DNA of 29,176 bases from JAUVIB01 sp964424545 (lineage in GTDB: Bacteria > Calditrichota > Calditrichia > Calditrichales > Calditrichaceae): assembly GCA_964424545.1 (NCBI GenBank), contig CAYRJN010000027.1, positions 1-29,176 on the forward strand, in the 5' to 3' direction. The translations under genes and the position numbers were made by a program. The notes under the pieces were generated by a model that ran no database searches, had not been told where the DNA came from, and saw only the letters and a list, made by a program, of their open reading frames with translations. How positions within the stretch are numbered: position 1 is the first letter of the stretch; every line of letters starts with the position of its first letter. Below, one piece after another: positions 6,909-14,774 of this stretch.

Positions 6909-8438
6909 ATGTCAAACTATAAAAAAAGTTCGTTGCCTGTTATTCTCGGTTTAATTACGATCGGCGTTATCTTCGGGATTGTATTAACAACCGGTTTTAA
7001 TCTTGATACAAAAGGGGTGGCTAATACGTCCGGTAAGATATATACGGAAGCCGATCCAAGCTCCGATGGGAAAGTCACTGCCGTTAATGCGGGAAATTTC
7101 AACCCTAATTCGATGTTTGTCGATATAGTAAAAAAGGTTCGTCCTTCGATTGTCTCGATATATACCTCAAAATCAGTAAAAATTCCTAAGGATAATCCGT
7201 TTTATTATTTTTTCAAACAACAGAACGGTACCGATGAACTTCCTCCGCAGGAAGGGCTCGGTTCGGGAATTATTATCAGCAAAGACGGTTATATATTAAC
7301 CAATAATCATGTAGTAAACGATGCCGATGAATTAACGGTTAAATTAGTTGATAATTCCGAATATAAAGCAAAATTAATCGGAACGGATCCGACGACTGAA
7401 GTGGCATTGATAAAAATCGACGCTAAAGATTTACCCGCCGCCGTACTCGGCAATTCCGAAAACGTACAAATCGGCGAGTGGGTTTTGGCCATTGGAAATC
7501 CTTTAAACTTAACCTCTACGGTTACGGCCGGTATTGTAAGCGCCTTGGGACGAGGCGTTAATATTATTCGCAGCAAAAACAATCTTTCTGGAATTGAAGA
7601 TTTTATTCAAACCGATGCGGCCATTAATCCGGGCAACAGCGGCGGCGCTTTGGTCAATATTAAAGGCGAAGTTATCGGAATTAATACGGCTATTGCCAGC
7701 GGAACAGGTCAATATGTTGGTTACGGTTTTGCCGTGCCTATAAATATCGCTAAAAGCGTGGTTGACGATCTGTTGAAATACGGTGAAGTACGAAGAGGGT
7801 ATTTGGGTGTATATATTGAAAATATGGATCCAATTAAAGCTAAAGGCGTCGGATTGGATAAACCGAAAGGCGTATTTATCTCCAGTGTTATTCCCGACGG
7901 CGCCGCAGATAAAGCGGGCATTAAAGCAGGAGACGTTGTACTGAAGGTAAACGGCAAAGAAGTTAACAAATCCAATGAACTACAAGCTAAGGTAGGTACA
8001 TATAATCCGGGCGACAAGGTTGAACTGGAAATCTGGAGAGACGGGAAAATTAAAACAATAGACGCCGTATTGCAAAGCCGCAGCGGACAAACTACTGTCA
8101 GTGGTAAATCCAAAAAGACCAAAGAATCAAAAGCGGTTGCAAATATCGGACTAAAAGTGAAAGATCTAAGCGATAACCAACTCAATGAACTTGATCTAAA
8201 AAACGGTGTTGTTGTTATTGGCGTTGAACATCGAAGCGCTGCCGAAGAAGGCGGATTGAGTCAGGGAGATGTAATTTATAATGTCGGCGGTAAAGAGATA
8301 GAATCCGTTTCCGATTTTTATGACAAAATAAGCGAATATAAAGCGGAAGATGTTGTAAGAATGAAAGTGCGTAGGAAAATGCGCGGCGATATTTTTGATC
8401 GCCTGGTATTTATACAAATCCCGAAAGAAGAAAAGTAA
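6909..8438 (+). CDS. htrA: HtrA/DegP-family periplasmic serine protease with two PDZ domains
   Basis: 509 residues. An N-terminal hydrophobic segment (about 9-29) acts as uncleaved anchor or signal peptide. The trypsin-like domain (about 70-290) has the active-site His in TNNHVV (H134) and the nucleophile in GNSGGAL (S244). At the place of the usual catalytic Asp (SDIALI in E. coli DegP) the sequence reads TEVALI, putting Glu at 164. PDZ1 spans about 296-390 and PDZ2 about 405-505, joined by a Lys/Ser-rich linker. The family degrades or chaperones misfolded envelope proteins. The ATG has a strong ribosome binding site (AAAGGAG), a promoter at 6803-6831 and a terminator right after the stop, so it is a single-gene unit. 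Confidence 0.93.
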   Translation: MSNYKKSSLPVILGLITIGVIFGIVLTTGFNLDTKGVANTSGKIYTEADPSSDGKVTAVNAGNFNPNSMFVDIVKKVRPSIVSIYTSKSVKIPKDNPFYYFFKQQNGTDELPPQEGLGSGIIISKDGYILTNNHVVNDADELTVKLVDNSEYKAKLIGTDPTTEVALIKIDAKDLPAAVLGNSENVQIGEWVLAIGNPLNLTSTVTAGIVSALGRGVNIIRSKNNLSGIEDFIQTDAAINPGNSGGALVNIKGEVIGINTAIASGTGQYVGYGFAVPINIAKSVVDDLLKYGEVRRGYLGVYIENMDPIKAKGVGLDKPKGVFISSVIPDGAADKAGIKAGDVVLKVNGKEVNKSNELQAKVGTYNPGDKVELEIWRDGKIKTIDAVLQSRSGQTTVSGKSKKTKESKAVANIGLKVKDLSDNQLNELDLKNGVVVIGVEHRSAAEEGGLSQGDVIYNVGGKEIESVSDFYDKISEYKAEDVVRMKVRRKMRGDIFDRLVFIQIPKEEK

Positions 8439-8464
8439 GATTCTTAAAATAAAAAATTAAATAG

Positions 8465-8492
8465 AATGCCGCTTTTTAAAGCGGCATTTTTT
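8465..8492 (+). terminator. Rho-independent terminator of htrA
   Basis: An 11-bp perfect stem, AATGCCGCTTT with AAAGCGGCATT, closes on a 2-base TT interval (in practice a slightly larger loop) and runs into a T-run at 8487-8492. It begins 27 bases after the htrA stop codon. Confidence 0.9.
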
Positions 8493-8531
8493 ATGTCATT
8501 TAATCAGTCATACTGTCACTATGGCGCAATT

Positions 8532-8548
8532 TATAAGATATTCTTATA
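8532..8548. promoter_or_regulatory. Palindrome upstream of dnaK (possible activator site)
   Basis: TATAAGATATTCTTATA is a perfect 7-bp inverted repeat around TAT. It lies about 190 bases upstream of the -24 element of the dnaK promoter, within the usual range for enhancer-binding activators of sigma-54. A second repeat, CTAATT (8634-8639) with AATTAG (8647-8652), lies about 90 bases upstream of that element. Either could instead be chance AT-rich symmetry. Apart from these and the promoter, the gene-free stretch 8493-8796 shows nothing recognisable, and no CIRCE heat-shock operator. Confidence 0.35.
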
Positions 8549-8729
8549 GATTTTTTATTAATGTTACGTCTGATAGAGGGAGATATTCAATCAACACGGT
8601 CTTAATATAATATGAATAAAAATATATGTATAACTAATTGTATTATAATTAGATAAGAATATGTAGAAGGAGCTCTAACGCCGTTTTAGGATAACGTTTC
8701 CGATAATAAATTCAAAATAATATTTAGTA

Positions 8730-8746
8730 TTGGCACGGGAATTGCA
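8730..8746 (+). promoter_or_regulatory. Sigma-54 (-24/-12) promoter of dnaK
   Basis: TTGGCACGGGAATTGCA matches the sigma-54 consensus YTGGCACG-R-NNN-TTGCW at every defined position: GG of the -24 box and GC of the -12 box are ten bases apart. Transcription would begin near 8757, about 40 bases before the dnaK ATG, leaving room for its strong ribosome binding site. I found no sigma-70-type pair of equal quality: a TATAAT at 8606-8611 lacks a plausible -35 box. A sigma-54 promoter needs an AAA+ enhancer-binding activator, which is not encoded in this window. Confidence 0.85.
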
Positions 8747-8796
8747 GAAGTAAAGGCAAAAAGCAAAAAAATACATTTGAAAAGGAGGAGATTAAA

Positions 8797-10740
8797 ATGG
8801 GTAAAATAATTGGAATAGATTTGGGAACAACCAATTCTGTTGTTGCCGTTATGGAAGGCGGGGAAGCGGTTGTTATTCCTAATGCGGAAGGTGCGAGAAC
8901 AACGCCGTCCGTAATAGCATTTACTAAAAAAGGAGAGAGATTGGTAGGCGCGCCGGCTAAGCGTCAGGCGGTTACTAATCCTGAAAATACAATTTTTTCA
9001 ATTAAGCGATTCATGGGACGATTTTATAATGAAGTCCGAAATGAAATTTCCGAGGTTCCATATAAAATTGAAAAAGGCTCCAATGATGTCGTAACGGTGG
9101 ACGTGGGTGATAAAAAGTATACGCCACCGGAATTATCGGCCATGATATTGCAAAAAATGAAACAGACGGCCGAAGATTATCTCGGTGAAAAGGTTACGGA
9201 AGCGGTAATTACCGTTCCGGCCTATTTTAACGATGCGCAGCGTCAAGCGACTAAAGACGCCGGTCAGATTGCCGGTTTGGATGTAAAACGGATCATTAAC
9301 GAACCGACTGCCGCGTCTCTGGCTTATGGCTTGGATAATAAAAAAGAAGAAAAAATCGCTGTTTTTGATCTTGGCGGTGGTACTTTCGATATATCAATCT
9401 TAGAGATCGGGGACGGCGTATTTGAAGTTAAATCTACCAACGGGGATACGCATCTCGGCGGCGACGACTTCGATCAAAGAATAATCGATTATCTGGCCGA
9501 CGAATTTCAGAAACAGGAAGGCGTAGACCTGAAAAAAGATCCGATGGCCTTGCAAAGACTAAAAGAAGCGGCAGAAAAAGCTAAAATCGAACTTTCTTCG
9601 TCAATGCAAACCGATGTAAATCTGCCGTTTATCACGGCGACGGAATCGGGACCTAAGCATTTGAATATCAGCTTGACCCGTTCAAAATTTGAGCAGTTGG
9701 TTGATGATTTAGTGCAGAGAACAATCGAACCTTGCAAACTGGCCTTAAAAGATGCCGGATTAAATGCTTCGAATATTGACGAAGTGATTCTTGTCGGCGG
9801 TTCTACGCGAATTCCGAAAATTCAGGAAATCGTTAAATCTTTCTTTGGTAAAGAACCGAATAAAAGTGTCAATCCCGACGAAGTTGTAGCGGTTGGCGCA
9901 GCTATTCAGGGCGGTGTGTTGGCCGGAGACGTTAAAGACGTTCTGCTGCTTGACGTTATTCCGCTTTCGCTCGGCATTGAAACACTCGGAGGCGTATCAA
10001 CAAAGTTGATAGAAGCCAATACGACTATTCCGAGCAAGAAAACGGAAATATTTTCAACGGCGGCCGATAATCAGACGTCGGTTGAAATACATGTATTGCA
10101 GGGCGAACGCCCCATGGCGGCCGATAACAGAACGCTTGGTAAGTTTATATTAGATGGCATACCGCCCGCTCCGCGCGGCATTCCTCAGGTAGAGGTTACC
10201 TTTGACGTTGACGCGAACGGAATATTAAATGTTTCGGCTAAAGATAAAGCCAGCGGAAAAGAGCAGAGCATCCGCATCGAAGCTTCCAGCGGGTTAAGCG
10301 AAGCCGAAATAGAAAAAATGAAAAAAGAAGCTCAGGCTCATGCGGCCGAAGATAAGCGCGTCAAAGAAGAAATTGAGACTAAAAATCAGGCCGATAATTT
10401 GGTTTATCAAACGGAGAAACAACTCAATGATATGAAAGATAAAATCAGCGATGAAGATAAATCAAAAATCGAAACGGCTCTCGGACGTCTCAAAGAGGCG
10501 CAGAAAGGCAGCGATATTAATGAGATGAAATCAGCTATGGATGCGGTTAACAGTGCATGGAACGAAGCGGCGCAGAAAATGTACGCGCAATCCGGCGCTC
10601 AGGGACAACCCGGCGCAGGCGCTCAGGCCGATCCAATGGGCGGTGCTACCGGTAATGCAGCAGGAGCCGAAAGCGAACCTCAAGAAGACGCTAAAGTCGA
10701 AGACGCCGATTACGAAGTAGTCGACGACGATAAAAAATAA
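8797..10740 (+). CDS. dnaK: Chaperone protein DnaK (Hsp70)
   Basis: 647 residues with the full Hsp70 layout: ATPase domain (about 1-385) starting with GIDLGTTNS and containing the phosphate-loop segment DLGGGTFDIS near 192-201, substrate-binding domain (about 390-500), and a helical lid. The C-terminal tail is Gly/Ala/Gln-rich and ends in an acidic EVVDDDKK-like tail typical of bacterial DnaK. It folds and rescues proteins in the cytosol with DnaJ and GrpE, neither of which is encoded next to it. The gene has a very strong ribosome binding site (AAAGGAGGAG), its own sigma-54-type promoter and a terminator just after the stop, so it is transcribed alone. That differs from the common hrcA-grpE-dnaK-dnaJ arrangement. 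Confidence 0.97.
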   Translation: MGKIIGIDLGTTNSVVAVMEGGEAVVIPNAEGARTTPSVIAFTKKGERLVGAPAKRQAVTNPENTIFSIKRFMGRFYNEVRNEISEVPYKIEKGSNDVVTVDVGDKKYTPPELSAMILQKMKQTAEDYLGEKVTEAVITVPAYFNDAQRQATKDAGQIAGLDVKRIINEPTAASLAYGLDNKKEEKIAVFDLGGGTFDISILEIGDGVFEVKSTNGDTHLGGDDFDQRIIDYLADEFQKQEGVDLKKDPMALQRLKEAAEKAKIELSSSMQTDVNLPFITATESGPKHLNISLTRSKFEQLVDDLVQRTIEPCKLALKDAGLNASNIDEVILVGGSTRIPKIQEIVKSFFGKEPNKSVNPDEVVAVGAAIQGGVLAGDVKDVLLLDVIPLSLGIETLGGVSTKLIEANTTIPSKKTEIFSTAADNQTSVEIHVLQGERPMAADNRTLGKFILDGIPPAPRGIPQVEVTFDVDANGILNVSAKDKASGKEQSIRIEASSGLSEAEIEKMKKEAQAHAAEDKRVKEEIETKNQADNLVYQTEKQLNDMKDKISDEDKSKIETALGRLKEAQKGSDINEMKSAMDAVNSAWNEAAQKMYAQSGAQGQPGAGAQADPMGGATGNAAGAESEPQEDAKVEDADYEVVDDDKK

Positions 10741-10760
10741 AAGTACAATGGCAGTAAAGG

Positions 10761-10796
10761 AAAAGCCTTCGGAGATTTATCCGGAGGCTTTTTTTT
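10761..10796 (+). terminator. Rho-independent terminator of dnaK
   Basis: AAGCCTTCGG pairs with CCGGAGGCTT (one G-U wobble) around a short loop, followed by a run of T. It starts about 20 bases after the dnaK stop. A further inverted repeat, CCCTTGAT (10800-10807) with ATCAAGGG (10829-10836), follows at once. Confidence 0.88.
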
Positions 10797-10917
10797 ATCC
10801 CCTTGATATTTAATCGAAGTTTTTATGGATCAAGGGAAAATAGTTATATTTTTAGTACTTTTTCCAATATAGTCAATCCCTTGTCGTTTCCCTAATATAC
10901 CGGGATGTTGCATTGGC

Positions 10918-11030
10918 GAAGTTGAGAAGTCTTAAATGGAAAACAATTCTATAATCGTTCGTTCGCTATATGAAAATAGAAACCATTTAAGATTTTTCCA
11001 TTCGGCTCCGATAGAAAACATCGGAACTTC
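10918..11030. repeat. Nested inverted repeats in the dnaK-accC intergenic region (possible structured RNA)
   Basis: Four complementary pairs nest in about 113 bases. GAAGTT (10918-10923) pairs with AACTTC (11025-11030). TCTTAAATGG (10930-10939) pairs with CCATTTAAGA (10983-10992). Inside that, TTCTAT (10947-10952) pairs with ATAGAA (10976-10981). To the right, TCCGAT (11007-11012) pairs with ATCGGA (11020-11025). The outcome is a closing stem holding two hairpins. It lies upstream of the proposed accC promoter, so it would be a separate transcript or a DNA-level structure rather than the accC leader. I recognise no known RNA family. The rest of 10797-11107 shows no gene I can support. Confidence 0.35.
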
Positions 11031-11107
11031 AGTCGAGATGAGAGGTTTGTGCTTATTTAATCGATGCGTTTAAAGAAATCTCAAAATCATATAATATCCA
11101 AAAAATA

Positions 11108-11136
11108 TTGATTTAAAATAAATGTAAACTTATATT
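11108..11136 (+). promoter_or_regulatory. Putative sigma-70-type promoter of the carboxylase/mutase operon
   Basis: TTGATT (11108-11113) and TATATT (11131-11136) are 17 bases apart. The -35 hexamer and spacing equal those proposed for htrA. Transcription would begin near 11143, some 47 bases before the chosen ATG of the biotin carboxylase gene. Confidence 0.5.
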
Positions 11137-11189
11137 TTCATATTGCATTATGTGCGTTATATATATTGACCATAATTGAGACATTGTTT

Positions 11190-12683
11190 ATGAAAATAAA
11201 AAAAATATTGGTCGCCAATCGCGGAGAGATTGCGTTACGCATTATGCGCAGCTGCCGCGAAATGGGTATCGCCACAGCGGCTGTTTATTCCTATGTCGAC
11301 CGTAGCAGTCCTTTTGTCTTATTTGCCGACGAGGCCTACGCTCTTGGCGGCGTTACGTCGCAGGAAAGTTATTTACGCGGCGATATAATATTGGATATAG
11401 CTCGTAAATGCGGCGCCGATGCCATCCATCCGGGATACGGTTTCCTTTCGGAAAATGCCGATTTTGCCGAAAAGGTTTTAAATAACGGTTTAATTTTTAT
11501 CGGGCCGCCAGTCGAATCTATTCGTTTGATGGGCAACAAAACGGCGGCTCGAAAAAAAATGATCACCGAAAACGTGCCGGTGGTGCCCGGTACGGAAGAA
11601 GCCGTTAAGAACGCCGCAGAAGCAAAAATAATTGCTGCGGAAATCGGATATCCGATATTGATAAAGGCGGCGGCGGGCGGCGGCGGAAAAGGGATGCGTC
11701 TTGTAAAAAAAGAAGATGAATTTGAGGAAGCGCTGCAAGCGGCCATCCGCGAAGCAAAAGCGGCCTTTAACGACGAATCTGTTTATCTTGAAAAATTCGT
11801 GGAAGAACCCCATCATATAGAATTTCAAATTTTGGCCGACGGCTACGGCAATATAATTCATCTTGGCGAACGAGATTGTTCTATTCAACGACGTCATCAA
11901 AAAGTGGTGGAAGAGTCGCCTTCTGTTTTGTTAGATGATGAATTACGACGTAAAATGGGACAAGCTGCCGTCAATGCAGCGAAGGCCTGCAATTATGTTA
12001 ACGCCGGTACGGTGGAATTTCTTGTGGATAAAGATCGTCATTTTTATTTTTTGGAAATGAACACCCGCTTGCAGGTGGAGCATCCCGTAACGGAGCTGGT
12101 CAGCGGTATGGATTTGGTGCGCGAGCAGATATTAATCGCTTATGGTAAAAAATTAAATCGAAAAGAAAATTTGAAAAAATTCTGGGGGCACGCCATTGAA
12201 TGCCGTATTTATGCCGAAGATTTTCATAATAATTTTGCCCCTTCGCCTGGGAAAATAACTTTTTTACGTCCTGCAGATGGCCCGGGCATCCGAGAAGACA
12301 GCGGCGTAGCTCAAGGCAATGAAATTTCGCTCTTCTATGATCCCATGATCTCCAAATTGATTGCTTGGGGACTTGACAGAGAACAAGCGGTCAATCGTAT
12401 GTTGCGTGCATTACAGGAGTATGAAATTTGCGGAATCCAAAGCAATATACCTTTTTTAATTCGTGTTATGGAAAATGAAAAGTTTAGAAACGGTGAATAC
12501 AATACCGGCTTTATTGACGAACAAATTATTCAACTGCAAAAAGAAAACAATAAATTGCTTTTACCCGCCGTTATCGGCGCCGCTTTAAGCGATGAAAATA
12601 AGCAAAGGGTCAATAGCTCAAAGGGGAAAGTCAATAACGTATCAATGTGGAAAATTATAAAACGTAAAAAAATGTTGAGATAA
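11190..12683 (+). CDS. accC: Biotin carboxylase subunit of an acyl-CoA (probably propionyl-CoA) carboxylase
   Basis: 497 residues from the ATG at 11190; a TTG at 11166 would add eight residues but biotin carboxylases normally begin with the MKIKKILVANRGEIA-type strand. The ATP-grasp glycine loop AAGGGGKGM is at 161-169, HIEFQ at 209-213, the EMNTRLQVEHPVTE active-site stretch at 289-302, and ECRIYAED at 337-344. The enzyme uses ATP and bicarbonate to carboxylate biotin on the carrier protein encoded two bases downstream. About 50 residues after the catalytic domain resemble the linker of propionyl-CoA carboxylase alpha chains, so the pair reads like a PccA split into two genes. The neighbouring methylmalonyl-CoA mutase supports propionyl-CoA as substrate; acetyl-CoA carboxylase is the alternative. 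No carboxyltransferase gene is present. Confidence 0.9.
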   Translation: MKIKKILVANRGEIALRIMRSCREMGIATAAVYSYVDRSSPFVLFADEAYALGGVTSQESYLRGDIILDIARKCGADAIHPGYGFLSENADFAEKVLNNGLIFIGPPVESIRLMGNKTAARKKMITENVPVVPGTEEAVKNAAEAKIIAAEIGYPILIKAAAGGGGKGMRLVKKEDEFEEALQAAIREAKAAFNDESVYLEKFVEEPHHIEFQILADGYGNIIHLGERDCSIQRRHQKVVEESPSVLLDDELRRKMGQAAVNAAKACNYVNAGTVEFLVDKDRHFYFLEMNTRLQVEHPVTELVSGMDLVREQILIAYGKKLNRKENLKKFWGHAIECRIYAEDFHNNFAPSPGKITFLRPADGPGIREDSGVAQGNEISLFYDPMISKLIAWGLDREQAVNRMLRALQEYEICGIQSNIPFLIRVMENEKFRNGEYNTGFIDEQIIQLQKENNKLLLPAVIGAALSDENKQRVNSSKGKVNNVSMWKIIKRKKMLR

Positions 12684-12685
12684 CC

Positions 12686-13198
12686 ATGAAGATATACGTA
12701 AACAGCGCAAACAGCGAATTTGAAATTGACCTGAACGATAATTTGGAAAATCGTATTCTGGTTAACGATAACGAATACCAATACGATTTGCTGGAGTTAG
12801 GCGGCAGACGTTATTCATTACTGTTAAATAATAAATCCTATACTTTACATCATATCAGAAACGAGACGAACCACCACTTACAAGTTGATAATAATCATTT
12901 TATTTTGGCGGTAGAAGATGAACATCAACGAAAAATAAAGAAATTATTTAAAAATGTTACTGCCGTTCCGCAAATACAAATAATCAAGGCGCCGATTCCC
13001 GGATTGGTAATTAAAATTATTGCACAGGAAGGATGTGTTGTCGAAGCGGGTGCACCGTTGCTGATCCTCGAAGCGATGAAAATGGAAAATATTATCAAAG
13101 CGACCTGCGCCTGTCGGGTAAACGAAATAGCGGTCAAAGAAAAACAAACGGTAGAGATAAATCAGCCTTTACTAAAGTTGGTAAAAGAGAGCGAATAA
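12686..13198 (+). CDS. Biotin carboxyl carrier protein
   Basis: 170 residues. The C-terminal half (about 97-168) is a biotinyl/lipoyl domain with the biotinylation motif EAMKM and the modified Lys at 132. The N-terminal part (about 1-90) has a beta-rich, charged sequence like the BT (carrier-linking) region of propionyl-CoA carboxylase alpha chains rather than the Pro/Ala-rich linker of AccB. The carrier shuttles carboxyl groups from the biotin carboxylase to a carboxyltransferase. The gene follows accC by two bases and its TAA shares its last A with the ATG of the mutase small subunit, so it is firmly within the operon. The birA gene downstream encodes the ligase that would biotinylate K132. 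Confidence 0.9.
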   Translation: MKIYVNSANSEFEIDLNDNLENRILVNDNEYQYDLLELGGRRYSLLLNNKSYTLHHIRNETNHHLQVDNNHFILAVEDEHQRKIKKLFKNVTAVPQIQIIKAPIPGLVIKIIAQEGCVVEAGAPLLILEAMKMENIIKATCACRVNEIAVKEKQTVEINQPLLKLVKESE

Positions 13199-14754
13199 TG
13201 GGTGGTCTATTGGATAATTCCTTGTCTTTTAAAGAGGATTTTTCTTTTCCATCTTTAAAAGAATGGGAAACGCTCGCTAAAATGATCAATAAATCTGCTC
13301 TTTCGCAAAAAACCTATCCTTATGAGAATATTAACGTAAAGCCTCTCTACACAAGAGAGGATAATACACAAGAAAGTCCTGATTTCCCTACAAATGATAA
13401 CAGAGGGTTCTTAGTTTGTCAAAGGATTAACGAAGGAGCGCCAAGGGATGTTAACGGAATCATAAAAGAGGCCGTAATAGGAGGTGCGGATTCAATTGAT
13501 TTGAGTTTACATCCTCAAACTCTTTTTGGGCGCAACGATTTCAAAACTTCTCTGCATGAAGGCGTAATTATCGATAATTATCAACAATTTTCTCAATGCT
13601 TGCAAGATGTAGATATTTCTCGTTACAATCTTAATATAAAAGCAGGCTTATGCGGATCGGCGTTCAATGTATTCCTTAAACGTTTTGTCGAACAAAATCA
13701 ATTCGATCTTAAAAGCGTTAAAGGCGCCGTTGTCAATGATCCATTGTGGATTGTAGGTCGTTACGGTTACAAACTCGATTTAGATGCGTTTTATGACGAG
13801 ATGACCGCAACCGTATCGTGGGCGGCGGAAAGTATACCGGAATTGAAATCAATCGGCGTTAATGCTGCTTATTTGCATAACGCCGGCGCTTCGGCTGTGC
13901 AGGAAGTAGCATTTTCAATGGCAACCGCTGCAGAATATATCAGGGCATTGCTTGACAGGGGGCTTAATATTGATGAAATAGCCAAGCGATTTCAAATTGA
14001 GTTGTCTCTCTCTTCGGATTTTTACATGAATATTGCCAAATTGCGTGCGTTGCGGCTTTTATGGAAGAATCTTATAGCGGCCTTTGGCGGCGATAGTGAA
14101 ATGGAGATATATTGTCATACGTCTTGGCGTGAAATGAGCGTAATTGAACCGCATAATAATCTTATTCGTTTTACGCTGCAAGCTGTTTCGGCGGCAGTCG
14201 GTGGGTGCGATCTTTTTGCGGCGCATGATTTTATGCGGCCGAATGATTTTTCTCGACGTATGGCGCGCAACATTCCCCTGATTTTAAAATATGAAAGCGA
14301 AAATAGAAAACATGATTTTAACGGATCTATAGATGGTTCTTTTTTTATGGAAAATTTACAATCCGAGCTGTCGCAAAAAAGCTGGCAATTGTTTCAAAAA
14401 ATTGAAAATATAGGCGGATATTATAGGGCGCTAAGAAAAGGCGTAATTCGCAACGATATAAAAAAGACGCTAAATCTGCGCAAGGAACGCCTTAGTAACA
14501 TTATAGATAAAATTATTGGTTCTAATGTCTATCGTAAAAGCGATAAAAACATTGCCCTTAAAAATCGGGAAAACGGTTCATTGAAATTTAACAGATCGCT
14601 TCAACGAATCACATTTAACGCTTTAGATAAATTGGAACAGGTATTGTGTTCGAATAAATCGTTGACCGAATTATATTGGCAAAGGGGAAAAAACATGTTA
14701 ACGGCACAGGCGCCGCTTAATCCGACATGCTTGGAAAAATTGATTGAAGAATAA
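13198..14754 (+). CDS. mutA: Methylmalonyl-CoA mutase small subunit (MutA-like, without B12 domain)
   Basis: 518 residues from the ATG at 13198, which overlaps the preceding stop codon by one base; the open frame extends further upstream only through the carrier gene. The protein matches the TIM-barrel of the MM-CoA mutase family: a SIDLSLHP-type strand, a YLHNAGASAVQE segment aligned with YHMHEAGATADLE of the large subunit, and the LSSDFYMNIAKLRALR helix. The catalytic His of the large subunit is not kept at the aligned place, as expected for the non-catalytic beta chain. It ends after the barrel, so the vestigial B12-binding domain of typical 610-640-residue MutA chains is missing. It should form a heterodimer with the MutB encoded 20 bases downstream. 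Confidence 0.88.
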   Translation: MGGLLDNSLSFKEDFSFPSLKEWETLAKMINKSALSQKTYPYENINVKPLYTREDNTQESPDFPTNDNRGFLVCQRINEGAPRDVNGIIKEAVIGGADSIDLSLHPQTLFGRNDFKTSLHEGVIIDNYQQFSQCLQDVDISRYNLNIKAGLCGSAFNVFLKRFVEQNQFDLKSVKGAVVNDPLWIVGRYGYKLDLDAFYDEMTATVSWAAESIPELKSIGVNAAYLHNAGASAVQEVAFSMATAAEYIRALLDRGLNIDEIAKRFQIELSLSSDFYMNIAKLRALRLLWKNLIAAFGGDSEMEIYCHTSWREMSVIEPHNNLIRFTLQAVSAAVGGCDLFAAHDFMRPNDFSRRMARNIPLILKYESENRKHDFNGSIDGSFFMENLQSELSQKSWQLFQKIENIGGYYRALRKGVIRNDIKKTLNLRKERLSNIIDKIIGSNVYRKSDKNIALKNRENGSLKFNRSLQRITFNALDKLEQVLCSNKSLTELYWQRGKNMLTAQAPLNPTCLEKLIEE

Positions 14755-14774
14755 TATGCAGAAAAAGGCAGTTA

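Noticed and set aside
7721..8185. 154-codon minus-strand frame within htrA.
   Set aside because: Shadow of the PDZ-coding region; low-complexity Ser/Thr/Pro-rich translation without a ribosome binding site.
8606..8611. TATAAT as a sigma-70-type -10 box for dnaK.
   Set aside because: No acceptable -35 hexamer at 16-18 bases upstream, and the distance to the gene is large; the sigma-54 element fits far better.
10797..11165. Cobalamin riboswitch or other known RNA ahead of the B12-dependent mutase operon.
   Set aside because: No B12-box or other conserved riboswitch core was found, and the likely transcription start near 11143 leaves too short a leader.
13033..13197. Upstream extension of the mutA reading frame by 55 codons.
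   Set aside because: It overlaps the biotinyl domain of the carrier gene in another frame and shows no family similarity; the ATG at 13198, overlapping the carrier stop, is the natural start.
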